Part shown: piece after piece, positions 10,408-22,743 of the stretch
Numbering within the stretch: the first letter of the stretch is position 1
Layout: every line of letters starts with the position of its first letter
Assembly: GCA_014529385.2 (NCBI GenBank)
Contig: CM043967.1
Location: forward strand, 2,940,001 to 3,002,000
DNA from: Adiantum capillus-veneris
Lineage: Eukaryota > Streptophyta > Polypodiopsida > Polypodiales > Pteridaceae
DNA length: 62,000 nucleotides
Reading direction: 5' to 3'
Made by a program: the position numbers and the translations under genes
The notes under the pieces: model-generated
Told to the model about the DNA's origin: nothing
Database searches by the model: none
The model's input: the letters and a program-made list of their open reading frames with translations, nothing else

Positions 10408-13400
10408 CTATGGGACCAAAGTTACATGTGATGTAGTATGTGTATGGCTGATGAGTGCCTCTCGATGCTCCAAAATTGTAGTGATGAGAGTCGCAATGGA
10501 GAGCCCACACTTTGGCTGGGAGAGAAAAGTGTGTAGGTCTAAGTTATGGCTGAAAATGTGAGAGAAGCAAGTTCAGATGTGATCAAAAGCTGAGCACTCT
10601 AGTAGTGTGTGGTACTCAGGCTCTCGAACTTGCAGTGAGCATAATGTGCACAATCGATTTGACTCTTCTCCATTGCCCCAACGCCCTATCTCGCATCGAA
10701 GGAAATGGGAGCTAAGCCAAATTGCTGCGATAGTGCGTATCGCGGACAAGGGAATAGGCTCAAGCATGTAAGTGTGAGTACAGTTTCCTCTCTCAGCGAA
10801 GAACATGGTTTTGTAGTTGGGGGCAATATAGGTGGTGTAATGTATGAAGCGTGACCCACCGGATTTCTCCCAAGCTGTAATACATTGGCGTTGTAGAAAA
10901 GCTTCATTCACTTGAGAGTCAATTGAAGCATCATGTAGCAAGTGTAATGCATCCCATCTCCCAAACCACTTCTTTATGTCTTGCATCCATCCCGTGCTCA
11001 AGATCTTGCTTTTATGCGTCTTTTGAACTTTTTTCCTTGCTTCCCATGCAATTGTAGGAAGTCGATGTGAGGGGTTTTGACGCATCTTTATCATGTACTC
11101 CACAACCCTTTCCATGCCCATAACCTCAATTGGAAGAGATCCCGACTCAAGAAGTAGGAGCATATATGGTGTTTGTGTCTTAACTTGGAGAAAGTTTGTA
11201 AGAAAACGCTTTTGGACATTCTCAAACTCTTCCCAAGTACACTTTGAGATGCTCCTGCCCCACACTTCAACTCCATAAAGAAGAACCGGTGTCACCAATG
11301 CATCAAAAAGATACTTCTTGAGAACCCAACACTTGATGTTTCCCACATTACACATGTTCTCAAATGCATAATATGCTCTCTTTCCCGCTTCCAAACGACG
11401 CATAGCACATTCATGCCACTTGTGATTGGATGGAACCTCAAGGCCAAGGTACTTAAAGCTCTCAACAACTTCAAGTGTCTCGTTGTTGTACACAATGCAT
11501 GGCTTCTCCTTATGGTTGGTTTTCACAAGCATAACCTTTGTTTTGGATTCATTTACAATCATCCCACTATGCAAGCAAAAGTTCTCAAGGACAACCATAA
11601 GCTTTTGTGCATCTTCTAAAGTGTGTGCTAGAAGCACTACATCATCCGCATACAACAAAAACATGATTACCGCATTGCAAATAGTGACCTCTTCAATGCC
11701 TTCTTCTTGCATAAAGTCAAGTACCATTTGTTCCAATTGATCGATGCATAGACCAAAGAGAGTTGGTGACAATGGACATCCTTGTTTAACCCCAATAGTG
11801 CTTACAAAAATTTCTGAAATTTCTCTTCCCATGCGCAATTGACAAATCACCTTCTCATAGATTCGAGAAACCGCAAGCATAAACTCACTTGGCACTTGGA
11901 GTTCTTCCATCCTTCTCCACAAATTGTTACGTGGAATCATATCAAAGGCTTTCTTAAAGTCCACAAAACAACAATACAATCGCTTGCCTTTCAACCGACT
12001 TTCCTCCATGAGAACATGAAGAGTGACAAGATGATCAATGGTGCTATGGCATCGACGAAAACCCGCTTGTCCATTTGCACGCTTGTCATTCTCTTCAGCC
12101 CAATCACTCAATTTCATCTCCATTATGCACCCAAACAACTTTGCCATAAGAGACCCAATCATTATAGTCCGGTAGTTGCTTACATTCTTTACATCCCCTC
12201 CTTTATGCAAAGGCTTAACCCAATTAGTACTCCAATCATAAGGCATACCATGTTGAAGTGCAAGGTTGAACATATCACACATCCACGCATGGGTAAAATC
12301 TCCCGTCCATTTGATCATCTCCGGCTTGATACCTTGAAGATCTCCCGCTTTGCGGGTGGCCAACTTTTCAAGCCCACCGCATACATCCTCAATAGTAAAA
12401 AAAGACGGCATACATGGGAGTGAACCATAAAATGGCATTTTTTCAGTATTTTCTTGCTCATACAATTGCCTACAATGTGTGTACATATCCACTAGATTCA
12501 AGTTACCAAAATTCTCAACCCGCTTGCCTCTCAAGTTTCTCCAAAATCTTCCACATGCATGTGCCTTTTCTTGGACTTGAAATTCTTGTTGCTTTACTTC
12601 CCATCTTCTTCTCTTATTTTGAATCAATGACTTGTATATATGCAAATGACTTTGATAGTTGTCTTTGTCCATAGTTGCATCAAGCTTTATCAAGGACTTT
12701 TGAGCATCTTGACATTCTTTATCAAACCACCTTTTGCGTGATCTATCTTTGTTAATACCATGGAGATGCTTTATGGCAAAGCATTCTTCCGCACAAGAAC
12801 AAATAGCTTTCTTGAAAGCTTCCCATTTAGTTTCCAATGGTGCATCACATTGAAGCTTTGTCATCCATAATTTTTGCTCAACCATTTCAATGTACATTGG
12901 TGCCCGTTTGAAATCCATACATAGTGATAACTTCTCTTTCCTTTGGCTGAGATTATCATGCTTAGTTGCTTCTCCACATGAAAGGTCAATACATAAGGTG
13001 CGATGGTCGGATTCCGGGGTCCATTGACCAAACATAAAACTCTTTATGCGATACATGATGGCTTCAGAGAGTAGCATATAGTCAATCACACTATCCCCAT
13101 TATGTCTTCTACATGTAAATCCATTGGTTCCACTCCACAAAGATACACCATTGGCAATGAGCATACCCGTGCTATTACACATGTGTAAAAGTAACTTTCC
13201 ATAGTGATCCGGCTCTTTCTCATCCATTGAAGTACGATCATACAAGTGAACTTCCTCCAACTCCCTTGAAATGTATGGCATATCAAATTGTTGAGTATCA
13301 TGTTGCAATGTTTTTGTGTGAGCATTCATATCCCCAAATACAATAACATCACCTTCACCTTTGAAATAAGCAATGTCCTCTTCCAAATCAGAAAATGGTT

Positions 13401-13800
13401 GATCTCTATCCATGCAAGCATAAAAGGGAGAATCATGATGAGGAATGTAGCAACCGGCTACAAAAATGGGTGCTCTTTTTGGTGTCATAATTTTCAGCCA
13501 TACATAACGTTTGTACTTGTCATCTTTCACAATTGATACAAAATCCTCCAATCCTTTCTTAACCATACATGCTAACCCTCCTTGTCCTCTTCGTTGCTTG
13601 AGATTCTTTGACCACATCAATGAATGTACATTGTAATCCTCCAAGCCGTTAATCCTTTCTGTATCATGCTCCCAAGTTTCAACAAGAAGTACAACATCCG
13701 CTTTGCTTGTTAGTTCATCAATGCCAACCCCCGCATTCCATGGGTATCCATTACAATTCCAAAAGCATATTTTCAATTGTAACTCGGTCTCATAGGTCAC
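10408..13800 (-). CDS. LINE ORF2: endonuclease and reverse transcriptase
   Basis: Encodes the enzyme that nicks target DNA and reverse-transcribes the LINE RNA in place. The frame is open from 13800 to a TGA at 10573-10575 (1075 codons). It then reads on for 55 more sensible codons to TAG at 10408-10410; copy 2 has CAA where copy 1 has TGA, so the TGA is a late nonsense change. Domains: an apurinic-type endonuclease at residues 8-275 (WNCNG, ETWEHD with E41, GDMNAHT at 156-162, SVIDYMLL, SDHR); a reverse transcriptase at about 470-770 (VDFKKAFDMIPRNNLWRRM, GVKQGCPLSPTLFGLC, LLYADDVVLLAH near 716); and a C-terminal zinc-binding motif CTLC...H....C near 1050-1069. No ATG precedes the endonuclease: the frame begins just after the ORF1 stop. 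L1-like or related clade; exact clade not determined. Confidence 0.93.
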
Positions 13801-13806
13801 GCATCC

Positions 13807-14757
13807 CTATTTGCTTGAGAGACTTGCCTCCTCCTTGGGCACATTTTCTTCATGAGAGATCTCCTTGTTTTTATTATTCTTTTCCTCATATGCCTTGCGA
13901 CGCATATTTTGTTTCTTAATAGTGCGATCTTCACATACAAAACATTTTGTATCCCTCAAATAGATCCAACTATTATCAAGGATAATCTTTCGCTTGGTCT
14001 CATCCGGCATGGTGCATACAATTGGCCGTTCTCCCGAGCGAGGAGCTCCTTGCTTCCCCACTCTATGTGCTCCATAGACCATAACTCCGGACATGCCAAA
14101 GTGGGTTTTGAAGAAATCTTCAATAACAATGGCAAGAGAAGGAGGTGTCTCTAACTTCTCTTCGGGAATTCCACGAATAACAATGTTCTTGGAACGTCAC
14201 TCCCGTTCCTTCAACTCCTCCACATCCACATTCTCAACATTCTTTGTTTGAACCATAGCTTGCATGAGTGAGGAATTAGAAACCACATTGCTACCACATG
14301 CATCAGCCCAAGACTTGTTTGTGCATACATTTTTCATGTCACATACATCCCGGCTCATAGTGTCAAATTTCTCCTCTTTCAATACATGGTCATGCTCTAC
14401 TTTGCTCATCCGCTCCTTCAAAGCATTCAAGTCCACAAGAGAGCGTTTACATTCCTTGACTTCCTCTTCAAGTTGCATCAAACGTGTTGTTTGCATCTCA
14501 AGTGTCCTCTTGAGATTCTCATTCTCAACCACAAGTACCCTTAGTGTGCCATTCTCCATTGCAAGTGCTCGTAAGTCTTCGCCTTGTTTGTTTACAGTCT
14601 CTTGCAATGATACCAAGTACGCCATGATCATGGTTTCCGATGTCGTTGGTTGGGTGGTTGTGTTGCTATCTCCACACTTAGGAGATTTTGAATCATTTTC
14701 CACAATGGTTGTGGACCTTGTTGAAGAAGAAGAACCCTTGCGAGTGCCGGAAGACAT
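13807..14757 (-). pseudogene. LINE ORF1: coiled-coil RNA-binding protein with one nonsense codon
   Basis: ORF1 proteins coat LINE RNA. The frame starts at ATG 14757 and runs 186 codons to TGA at 14197-14199, then continues in the same frame for 129 codons to TAG at 13807-13809. Residues 1-45 are serine/threonine-rich. About 48-135 is a coiled coil with leucine/valine heptads and many E/K residues. Just after the TGA comes RSKNIVIRGIPEE, which looks like the RNP2 strand of an RRM, and then a basic C-terminal domain (DETKRKIILDNSWIYL, CEDRTIKKQNMRRK) of the type seen in L1 ORF1p. The TGA replaces what was probably an arginine CGA. ORF2 follows in the same frame after only the TAG and two codons. 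Confidence 0.8.
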
Positions 14758-14982
14758 TGTATGTAAAATAGGAGATGAGAATCAATTTTGTTGAACCTGT
14801 TCACTTTGGAAATGCTGCTACAGAAACGCCTTCCATAACTCTGAAAATTTCTGTCTTTACATCAATGCGTAGAGGACTTCGTGCTCTTCGATTGAGGCTA
14901 TAGATCACTCAAATCGGAGTTCTGATGAAGAAGTTATGATCAAGAGAGTGGACTGCTGTCTACTAGGTCAAAAAACGGTTGC

Positions 14983-14985
<3 letters not shown>

Positions 14986-15052
<67 letters not shown>

Positions 15053-15155
15053 GGGTCAAGGAGAGATAACAAATAGAAATAAGAGGGGGATAGAAAGAAG
15101 AATACAGAGAAAAATAGAGAAATAGATAGACAATGGCAAGAAAGATTGAGAAATG

Positions 15156-15206
<51 letters not shown>
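14986..15206. repeat. GA-rich block between the two LINE copies
   Basis: (GA)n at 14986-15041, a run of 14 G at 15042-15055, then degenerate purine-rich sequence, then (GA)n at 15157-15206. The last run joins the 3' end of LINE copy 2. The middle resembles the purine-rich DNA beyond 22566, so it is probably the host sequence into which the copies inserted. Confidence 0.9.
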
Positions 15207-15209
<3 letters not shown>

Positions 15210-16186
15210 TATTATCATCCTCGGAGGTCAAATATGACCTATGGGACTAAAGTTACATGTGATGTAATATGTGTATGGCTGATGAGTGACTCTAGATGCT
15301 CCAAAATTATGGTGATGAGAGTCGCAATGGAGAGCCCACACTATGGCTGGGAGAGAAAAGTGTGTAGGTCTAAGTCATGGCTGAAAATGTGAGAGAAGCA
15401 AGTTTGTATGTGACCAAAAGCTGAGCACTCTAGTAGTGTGTGGTACTCAGACTCCTAGTGAGCATAATGTGCAGAGTCGATTTGACTCTTCTCCATTGCC
15501 CCAACGCCCTGTCTCGCATCGAAGAAAATGGGAGCTATGCCGAATGGCTGTGATAGTGTGTATCACCGACAAGGGGATAGGCTCAAGCATGTAAGAGTGG
15601 GTACGATTTCCTCTTTCAACAAAGAACATGGTCTTGTAGTTGGGGGCAATATGGGTGGTGTAATGTATGAAGCATGACCCACCGGATTTCTCCCAAGCCG
15701 TAATACATTGGCGTTGTAGAAAAGCTTCATTCACTTGAGAGTCAATTGCAGCATCATGTAGCAAGTGTAATGCATCCCATCTCCCAAGCCACTTCTTTAT
15801 GTCTTGCATCCATCCCGTGCTCAAGATCTTGCTTTTATGCATCTTTTGAAATTTTTGCTTGCTTCCCATGCAATTGTAGTAAGTCGATGTGAGGGGTTTT
15901 GATGAATCTTTATCATGTACTCCACAACCCTTTCCATGCCCATAACATGAATTGGAAGAGATCCAGACTCAAGAAGTAGAAGCATATATGGTGTGTCTTA
16001 ACTTGGAGAAAGTTTGTAAGAAAATGCTTTTGGACATTCTCAAACTCTTTCCAAGTAGACTTTGCGATGCTCCCTCCCCACAACTCCATAAAGAAGAACC
16101 GGTGTCACCAATGCATCAAAAAGATACTTCTTGAGAACACAACACTTGATGTTTCCCGCATTACACATGTTCTCAAATGCATAATA
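15207..16186 (-). mobile_element. LINE copy 2, 3' part (left of the Copia insertion)
   Basis: Close relative of positions 10376-11370 of copy 1, on the same strand, starting with the same terminal TTTATTATC next to (GA)n. It encodes the ORF2 C-terminus (15447-15869: MHKSKILSTGWMQDIKKW, ITAWEKSGGS) with frame breaks. It stops at 16186 within AAATGCATAATA, where the Copia element has inserted; the sequence resumes at 21430. Positions 16182-16186 (TAATA) are one arm of the Copia target duplication. Confidence 0.9.
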
Positions 16187-16511
16187 TGTAAAGAATGAGG
16201 ATGCAAGAGAGCTACACAAGACAAGCACAAAGCACACAGAGATGGAAAGCTTCTTCTTCTTCTTCACAGAAAAGAGAGTACAAAATGACTAAGTGCTAAA
16301 GCTGAAAAGGAGCACATATGTACATGCGGTCACTAAGTGTGAACTCGCTAGAAGCGTACTAGGCTGGCACTATAAGTGTAGTCCAGCTGTAGAATCACTG
16401 ACAGAGATCCTCCGTGTCGGTCACCTAACGCGCCAGTGAGTAAAAGCGCCAGTAAACGGCCAAGACCCGTAGTGGATGCCAGCTCAAGGTGTAGAGCTCG
16501 ACATCTCAACA
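16187..16511 (-). repeat. Copia 3' LTR
   Basis: 325 bp; reads TGTTGAGATG to CTTTACA on the minus strand. It differs from the 5' LTR at four single bases and has no indel. The adjacent internal bases on the plus strand are CTCCCCCTCGAG, the polypurine tract on the element strand (16512-16520), which primes plus-strand synthesis. Confidence 0.97.
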
Positions 16512-16561
16512 CTCCCCCTCGAGCTCTGCATGTCGCAGAGTCCAAGCATAGTCCGGAAACG

Positions 16562-19500
16562 TCAAAGCTTCTCAGCTCCGAGGTCCTTGGTAAAGATATC
16601 CGCTATCTGCTCCTCTGTGCTGACGTAGACCAAGTCGATGTCGCCCGCCAACACTCGCTCTCGAACGTAGTGGTAATGGACCTCTATGTGTTTGGTCCTG
16701 GCATGGAACACTGGGTTCCTAGCCAACTGCATGCTGCTGAGGTTGTCACAATGGATGAAAATCTGCTGGTCCACCTGCACTCCCAAGTCCTCAAGTAATG
16801 TGCGTAGCCAAGCTACCTCGCACGCCGCAACTGCTGCACCTCTGTACTCGGCCTCTGTGCTCGATAAAGCAACCGTAGGCTGCTTTTTGCTGCTCCAAGT
16901 AACAGCAGCACTCCCAAAAGAGAACATGAAGCCACTCATAGATCTCCTATCAACAATGCTACCTGCCCAATTTGCATCTGTATACCCATACAATGCTAAT
17001 GGTGCATCTGCTGCATAGAACAATGCGTAGTCAAGAGTACCTTGCACATACCTAAGTGTGCATCGTACTCCATCCAAATGTGGCTTCCTCGGAAGTTGCA
17101 TGAACTGACTCTCCAAGCCTACTGTGTAGCTCAAGTCTGGCCTCGTGATAGTCAAGTAGATTAGACTACCCACAATCTTCCTGTACATGTTGACATCCTC
17201 AACAACATCACCCTTCTCTGCACTCAGCTTTGCATTCACATCCAAGGGAATAGAAATTGGCTTACAATCAGCCATACCATACTTTGACAACATGTCCAAA
17301 GCATACTGTCTCTGTGATAGCCATACACCCTCTGGAGTCCCGATCACTTCAATGCCAAGAAAGTAGCGCAACTCGCCTAAATCTTTCATTTCAAACTCCT
17401 GTTTGAGAAGACCCTTCACATGGTCAATCTCCATAGCATTGTCACCAACAATAATAAGGTCATCTACATATATGGTAATGACCACAATCCCCACATCACT
17501 CTCACATACATAGAGTGAATGATCAGCATGAGCTCTCCTAAAACCAATACTGACAAGATACTTGGCAATCCTGTCATACCATGCTCTAGAGCCCTGCTTC
17601 AAACCATACAAAGCTTTGAGAAGTCTGCATACATAATCTGGGTAACCTGGATCGACATAACCAGGTGGCTGATCCATATACACTTCCTCTTGCAACTCAC
17701 CATTCAAGAAGGCATTCTTTACATCCATTTGATGCATAATCCATCCTCTAGATGCAGCCACTGCTATGACAGCTCTCACTGTCGTCATCTTTGCCACTGG
17801 AGCAAAGGTCTCCTCATAGTCTATGCCATACGTTTGTGCATAACCCTTTGCGACCAGCCTTGCCTTGTGACGCTCAATGTTACCATCAGCCTTATGCTTG
17901 GTTTTATACACCCATTTACAGCCAATAGCTTTCTTGCCACTTGGCAATGGCACCAACTCCCATGTGTCATTTGCTTCCAATGCAGCCATCTCTTCATTCA
18001 TTGCATCATCCCAATGCACATTTCCAACTGCATCCTCAAAACATGTGGGCTCCACATCCTGTATCACCTTAGCCATGTAGGCTTGGTGATGCGCTAGATA
18101 CCCATCATAAGTCAATTTTTGAACTGGATTTCTGACTCTATTAGATCTGCGCGGTCCTAGGTCACTCCTTTGCCCTCTAGCATCTTCTTGTACTTTCCTT
18201 ACACCAGGTGTCCTGACAGCCGGAATTCCAAATTCCTCATCAAGACTTTGTTCAGAACCATCTGAATCCATGTCTACATGTGAAAAACCTGATGATGCAT
18301 CAACCATAAAGGGAGGTTCATCAACCTTTTCCTTTCCTTTTCGTGATACATTCCCTGTACCTGTTGGTGGAGTAACCTGCGTACGTAGTCTACCATTCCA
18401 TGGTTTCTCAACAGAGCCACGAGAAGAGGACTCTTGTGGTCCACTCAAAACCTGTGACTGTGGCCTCACATTTTGTACAACCACATCATCTTTTACATCA
18501 GCTCCAATAGTGCCATGTGCATTACTGTACCAGCTGCTCATCTCATCAAAGACTACATCTCTGCTCACTCGTAATTCTCGTGTAGTAGGATTGTAGCACC
18601 TGTACCCCTTTTGTTCAAGGGAATATCCCACAAGAATACATTTCTCTGCTTTAGGATCCAATTTCCTACGCAACTCATCTGGTACATGCACGTAAGCTAT
18701 GCAGCCAAACACTTTCAAGTGTGCCAAATCAGGCTTTGTACCTGTAAACTTTTCCTCACGTGTTACATCATGCACCGCAGTTGTAGGTGTCCTGTTCATA
18801 ATGTACACAGCTGTATTTACAGCTTCAGCCCAGAAATGATGAGGCATGTTCTTCTCATTCATCAATGCACGTGCAACCTCTGCAATGTGCCTGTTTTTCC
18901 TTTCTGCGACCCCATTCTGCTGTGGAGTATATCTGCATGTAAACTGCCTGTGTATACCATGCATTCGTAGAAAATCTAAAAAATCATTGGAGAAGTACTC
19001 TCCCCCTCCATCTGACCTCAATGTCTTGATTTGCATATCTGTCTCCTTCTCAATCATGACTTTGAAGTCTTGAAAGTGACCAAACACTTCACTTTTGTTA
19101 CGCATGAAGTAGACCCATACTTTCCTTGTATGGTCATCAATGAAAGAGACATAATACCTGCAACCATGTATACTTGCAGTATCGGTTGGACCCCAAACAT
19201 CTGTGTGCACCACCTCAAGTGGCTTTTTACATACATTGCGCTCATGTGGAAATGAGCCCTTTGACTGTTTTCCAAACTGGCATGCTGCACACACTTTATG
19301 CATACCATCCACCTTGAATTTGGGCAAACCTTTTACAATCTGTTTTGATTGCATGCTGCGCAATCGCTGCTCATTGACATGGCCAATGCGTTTGTGCCAA
19401 ATGTCAACATCAGCCACAACACTTGTGCCCTGTGCAAATAATGCAGCTTTTACCTCAGGCATGTCTACATTCAGCGTAAACATTCTGCCCACACATTTGC

Positions 19501-20833
19501 CCTCTGTGATCAGCTTACAGCCATTCTGGAAATCTTCTACATAACAGCCATTTGGATTGAAGCGAACCTGCAAACCCTGCTCAACCATTTGTCCAACAGA
19601 AACAAGATTCTTTGTAATGTTTGGGACATGAAGTACATCTGCTAAGTACTTTGATTTCCCACTCTTCGTATTTAGAGGTATGTCCCCTACATGAGCAATG
19701 GGGTGAGCTGTGTCATCTCCTGTCTGCACATAGCCTGACACATCTGGTTTGCGCATATCTCTAAACCACTCTCCACGAGACGTCATGTGATTAGAGGCAC
19801 CTGAATCCACATACCAAACATCATCTTGGGTGGAATTCTCTGCAGTCATTGTATTCATTACATGTTGCATAACAAACATGCGCTCGTTTTTGCTGTCATC
19901 TGCATCTCTGCTAGTAGATGCATAGTTGCCCTGTTCTCTCTTTCTACTTGCTTTTCCCTTTGGACAGTCACGTGACATGTGACCTCTTTCACCACAAGTC
20001 CAACATTCTCTACTATCTGGAGTATGTTGCTGCCTGCTTGATCCTGCACCACGACCTCTTTGACTCCCCCTGCCTTGAGACTGGTTTCCCCTGCCACCTG
20101 TATTGTTTTGATTTGATTGACCTTCCAGAAATTGGCCCCTGCAACCCCTTGGGCCTCGACCACGACCTCTACCTCTACCTCTGTTGGAGTTAGAATAGAA
20201 GGCCTGTTCAGAATTATTTCTGCCATGAGAAGAAGATGTGTCAAGGTTCTTCTCCTCAAGAATAAGCATAGAAATCAAATCTTGGAACACGGGGATGTCA
20301 TCTCTTGTATTCATGGAAGACCTAAAATGTACATACTCATCTCCTAGACCATCCAAGCATGCACGGACAATGTCATCGTCTTCCACTGAGACCATAATAG
20401 ATCCAAGAGCCTCAATGATACTCTTGATCTTCAAAGCATAATCATTGATGGAGAGGTTGTTCCTCTTAACCTGATTTAGCTCCGACTTTAGTTGAAGCTT
20501 CCTGGCCTTGGTGTTCACCTTGAACACTCCGCCTAAGTTTTTCCATGCAATGGCGGGGGTTTCAGCATCCTGTAGATAGCCCATCATGCCATCTGTGATG
20601 CTCATAGAAAGTCAATACATCACTTTGCTCTGGCCTTGTTGCCAGTCCCTCAAAGCTTTCCTTTGTTCTGCTGTAGCATTTGCCTCGGGAATCTCTGGTT
20701 CCTTTTCATTGTCTCCTTCTACATAGTCCCAATAACCTTTTCCTTTTAGGAAATTTGTTATTCTGAACTTCCATGCAGGGTAGTTATTTTTCTCAAGCTT
20801 CTCAGTAACAATCTGACTGAAACCGTCAGACAT
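16562..20833 (-). pseudogene. Copia gag-pol polyprotein with a single nonsense codon
   Basis: One frame from ATG at 20833 (MSDGFSQIVTEKLEKNNYPA) to the stop at 16562, about 1421 codons, interrupted once by TGA at 20612-20614 where a tryptophan (MYWLSM) is expected. Domains in order: gag core (WKNLGGVF, LKSELNQVK), CCHC knuckle CWTCGERGHMSRDC near residue 275, protease DSGASNHM near 340, integrase HHCC (HKRIGHVNEQRL, CAACQFG) and catalytic D-D-E (HTDVWGP, RSDGGGEY, NGVAERKNRH), reverse transcriptase (QMDVKNAFLNGEL, YVDDLIIVG near 1085), RNase H (TDANWAGS, SSTEAEYRG) and ADIFTK at the end. All key residues are present. Order integrase before RT defines Copia. Confidence 0.96.
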
Positions 20834-21086
20834 CTTGAAGCACTAAGACAAAATAGCTGCAATCTGCAAAAACCTGCAAATCTGCTGAACCTGCTATCGT
20901 GGTTCTTGTAACGCTTTCTACACTCAACGAGTGTCCACAATCAAGCGTACATACAGCCACTGTACTTGTACAGTAAATCTCTGTATACTGCACTTTGGAG
21001 ACCTGTTCAGAAACTTCTGTATATCTGGTCGTGGATTGCGAACGAAGGGATTGTGATGCTCTTGCTCTCTTAGCCTCTCTTGCCTG

Positions 21087-21104
21087 CACCAGGCTCTGAT
21101 ACCA
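21087..21104 (-). other. Copia primer binding site (initiator Met tRNA)
   Basis: Directly after the LTR end on the minus strand comes TGGTATCAGAGCCTGG. TGGTATCAGAGC is the complement of the 3' end of plant initiator methionine tRNA, the usual primer of Copia elements. Confidence 0.95.
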
Positions 21105-21429
21105 TGTAAAGAATGAGGATGCAAGAGAGCTACACAAGACAAGCACAAAGCACACAAAGATGGAAAGCTTCTTCTTCTTCTTCACAGAAAAGAGAGTACA
21201 AAATGACTAAGTGCTAAAGCTGAAAAGTAGCACATATGTACATGCGGTCACTAAGTGTGAACTCGCTAGAAGCGTACTAGGCTGGCACTATAAGTGTAGT
21301 CCAGCTGTAGAATCACTGGCAGAGATCCTCCGTGTCGGTCACCTAACGCGCCAGTGAGTAAAAGCGCCAGTAAGCGGCCAAGACCCGTAGTGGATGCCAG
21401 CTCAAGGTGTAGAGCTCGACATCTCAACA
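21105..21429 (-). repeat. Copia 5' LTR
   Basis: 325 bp, TGTTGAGATG to CTTTACA on the minus strand. As the 5' copy it would carry the promoter for the polyprotein. Its outer flank TAATA (21430-21434) is the second arm of the target duplication. Confidence 0.97.
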
Positions 21430-22565
21430 TAATATGCTCTCTTTCCCGCTTCCAAATGAAGCATAGCACATTCATGCCACTTGTAATTGGATGGAACCTC
21501 AATGCCAATGTACTTAAAGCTCTCAACAACTTCAAGTGTCTCATTGCTGTACACAATGCATGGCTTTTCATTATGGTTGGTTTTCACAAGCATAACCTCT
21601 GTTTGGATTCATTCACAATCAATCCACTATGCAAGCAAAATTTCTCAAGGACAACCATAAGCTTTTGTGCATCGTCTAAAGTGTGCTAGAAGCACTACAT
21701 CATCCGCATACAACAAATGCATGATTACCACGTTGCAACTAGTGACCTCTTCAATGCCTTCTTCTTGCATAAAGTGAAGTACCATTTGTTCCAATTGATC
21801 GATGCATAGAGCAAAGAGAGTTGGTGACAATGGACATCCTTTTTTAACCCCAATAGTGCTTACAAAAATTTCTAAAATTTCTCTTCCTATGTGCAATTGA
21901 CAAATCACCTTCTCATAGACTCGAGAAACCGCAAGCATAAACTCACTTGACACTTGTAGTTCTTCCATCCTTCTCCACAAATTGTTATGTGGAATCATAT
22001 CAAAGGCTTTCTTAAAGTCCACAAAACAACAATACAATTTCTTGCCTTTCAACCGAATTTCCACCATGAGAGCATGAATAGTGACAAGATGATCAATGGT
22101 GCTATGGCTTCAACAAAAACCCGCTTGTCCTTTTTCACGCTTGTCATTCTCTTCAACCCAATCACTGAATTTCATCTCCACACCCATAAGAGACCCAATC
22201 ATTATAGTCCAATAGTTGTTTACATTCTTTACATGCCCTCCTTTATGAAAATGCTTAACCCAATTAGTACTCCAAACATAAGGCATATCATGTTAAAGTG
22301 CAAGATAGAACATGTCACACATCCACTCATGGGTAAAATATCCCGTCCATTTGATCATCTCTGGCTTGATACCTTGAATATCTCCCCGCTTTGCAAGTGG
22401 CCAAATTTTCAAGCCCACCACATACATCCGCAATAGTTAAAGAAGAGAGAGCATACATTGGAGTGAACCATAAAATAACATTTTTTAGCATTTCCTTGAT
22501 CATATAATTGCCTACAATGTGTGTATATATCCACAAGACTCAAGTTACCAAAATTCTCAGCCCGC
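21430..22565 (-). mobile_element. LINE copy 2, 5' part, truncated
   Basis: Continuation of LINE copy 2 beyond the Copia element, matching about 11370-12525 of copy 1. It encodes the reverse transcriptase core (21645-22067: VDFKKAFDMIPHNNLWRRM, LLYADDVVLLAH) with several indels and frameshifts. Homology to copy 1 ends at 22565 (CTCAGCCCGC) and purine-rich DNA follows, so the copy is 5'-truncated as is usual for LINEs. It lacks the endonuclease and ORF1. Confidence 0.9.
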
Positions 22566-22691
22566 GAGAGTGGAGGAGTGAGAATAGAAAAGATAACAAG
22601 AGAGAAAGGTGGATGGGGTAGGAGTTAGGGAGAGAGAGAATGGGGGAAAGAGAGAAGGATCTATAAAGATGGAGGGGAAACGAGCTCTCAA

Positions 22692-22743
<52 letters not shown>

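Larger units (their letters stand above)
10376..14985 (-). mobile_element. LINE copy 1, near full length, GA-flanked
   Basis: A non-LTR retrotransposon on the minus strand with a 228-bp 5' leader (14758-14985), ORF1, ORF2 and a short 3' end. Both borders abut (GA)n: 14986-15041 at the 5' side and 10288-10375 at the 3' side. There is no poly(A) tail. The 3' border is fixed by comparison with copy 2, which has the same terminal sequence joined to its own (GA)n. The 5' border is inferred only from the start of the GA run. The coding frame carries three nonsense codons, so this copy is probably not autonomous. Confidence 0.88.
16187..21429 (-). mobile_element. Complete Copia retrotransposon inserted in LINE copy 2
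   Basis: 5243 bp with two 325-bp LTRs (16187-16511 and 21105-21429) that differ at four positions, about 1.2 percent. Target duplication TAATA lies at 16182-16186 and 21430-21434, and joining the outer flanks recreates the uninterrupted LINE sequence seen in copy 1. A primer site and a polypurine tract are both present and adjoin the LTRs. One nonsense codon breaks an otherwise open polyprotein. This is the youngest well-dated insertion in the window. Confidence 0.98.

Noticed and set aside
11091-14794. Plus-strand ORFs up to 194 codons across LINE copy 1
   Set aside because: Antisense shadows of ORF1 and ORF2.
16436-20441. Plus-strand ORFs of 60-190 codons across the Copia element
   Set aside because: They are antisense shadows of the Copia polyprotein with no domains of their own.
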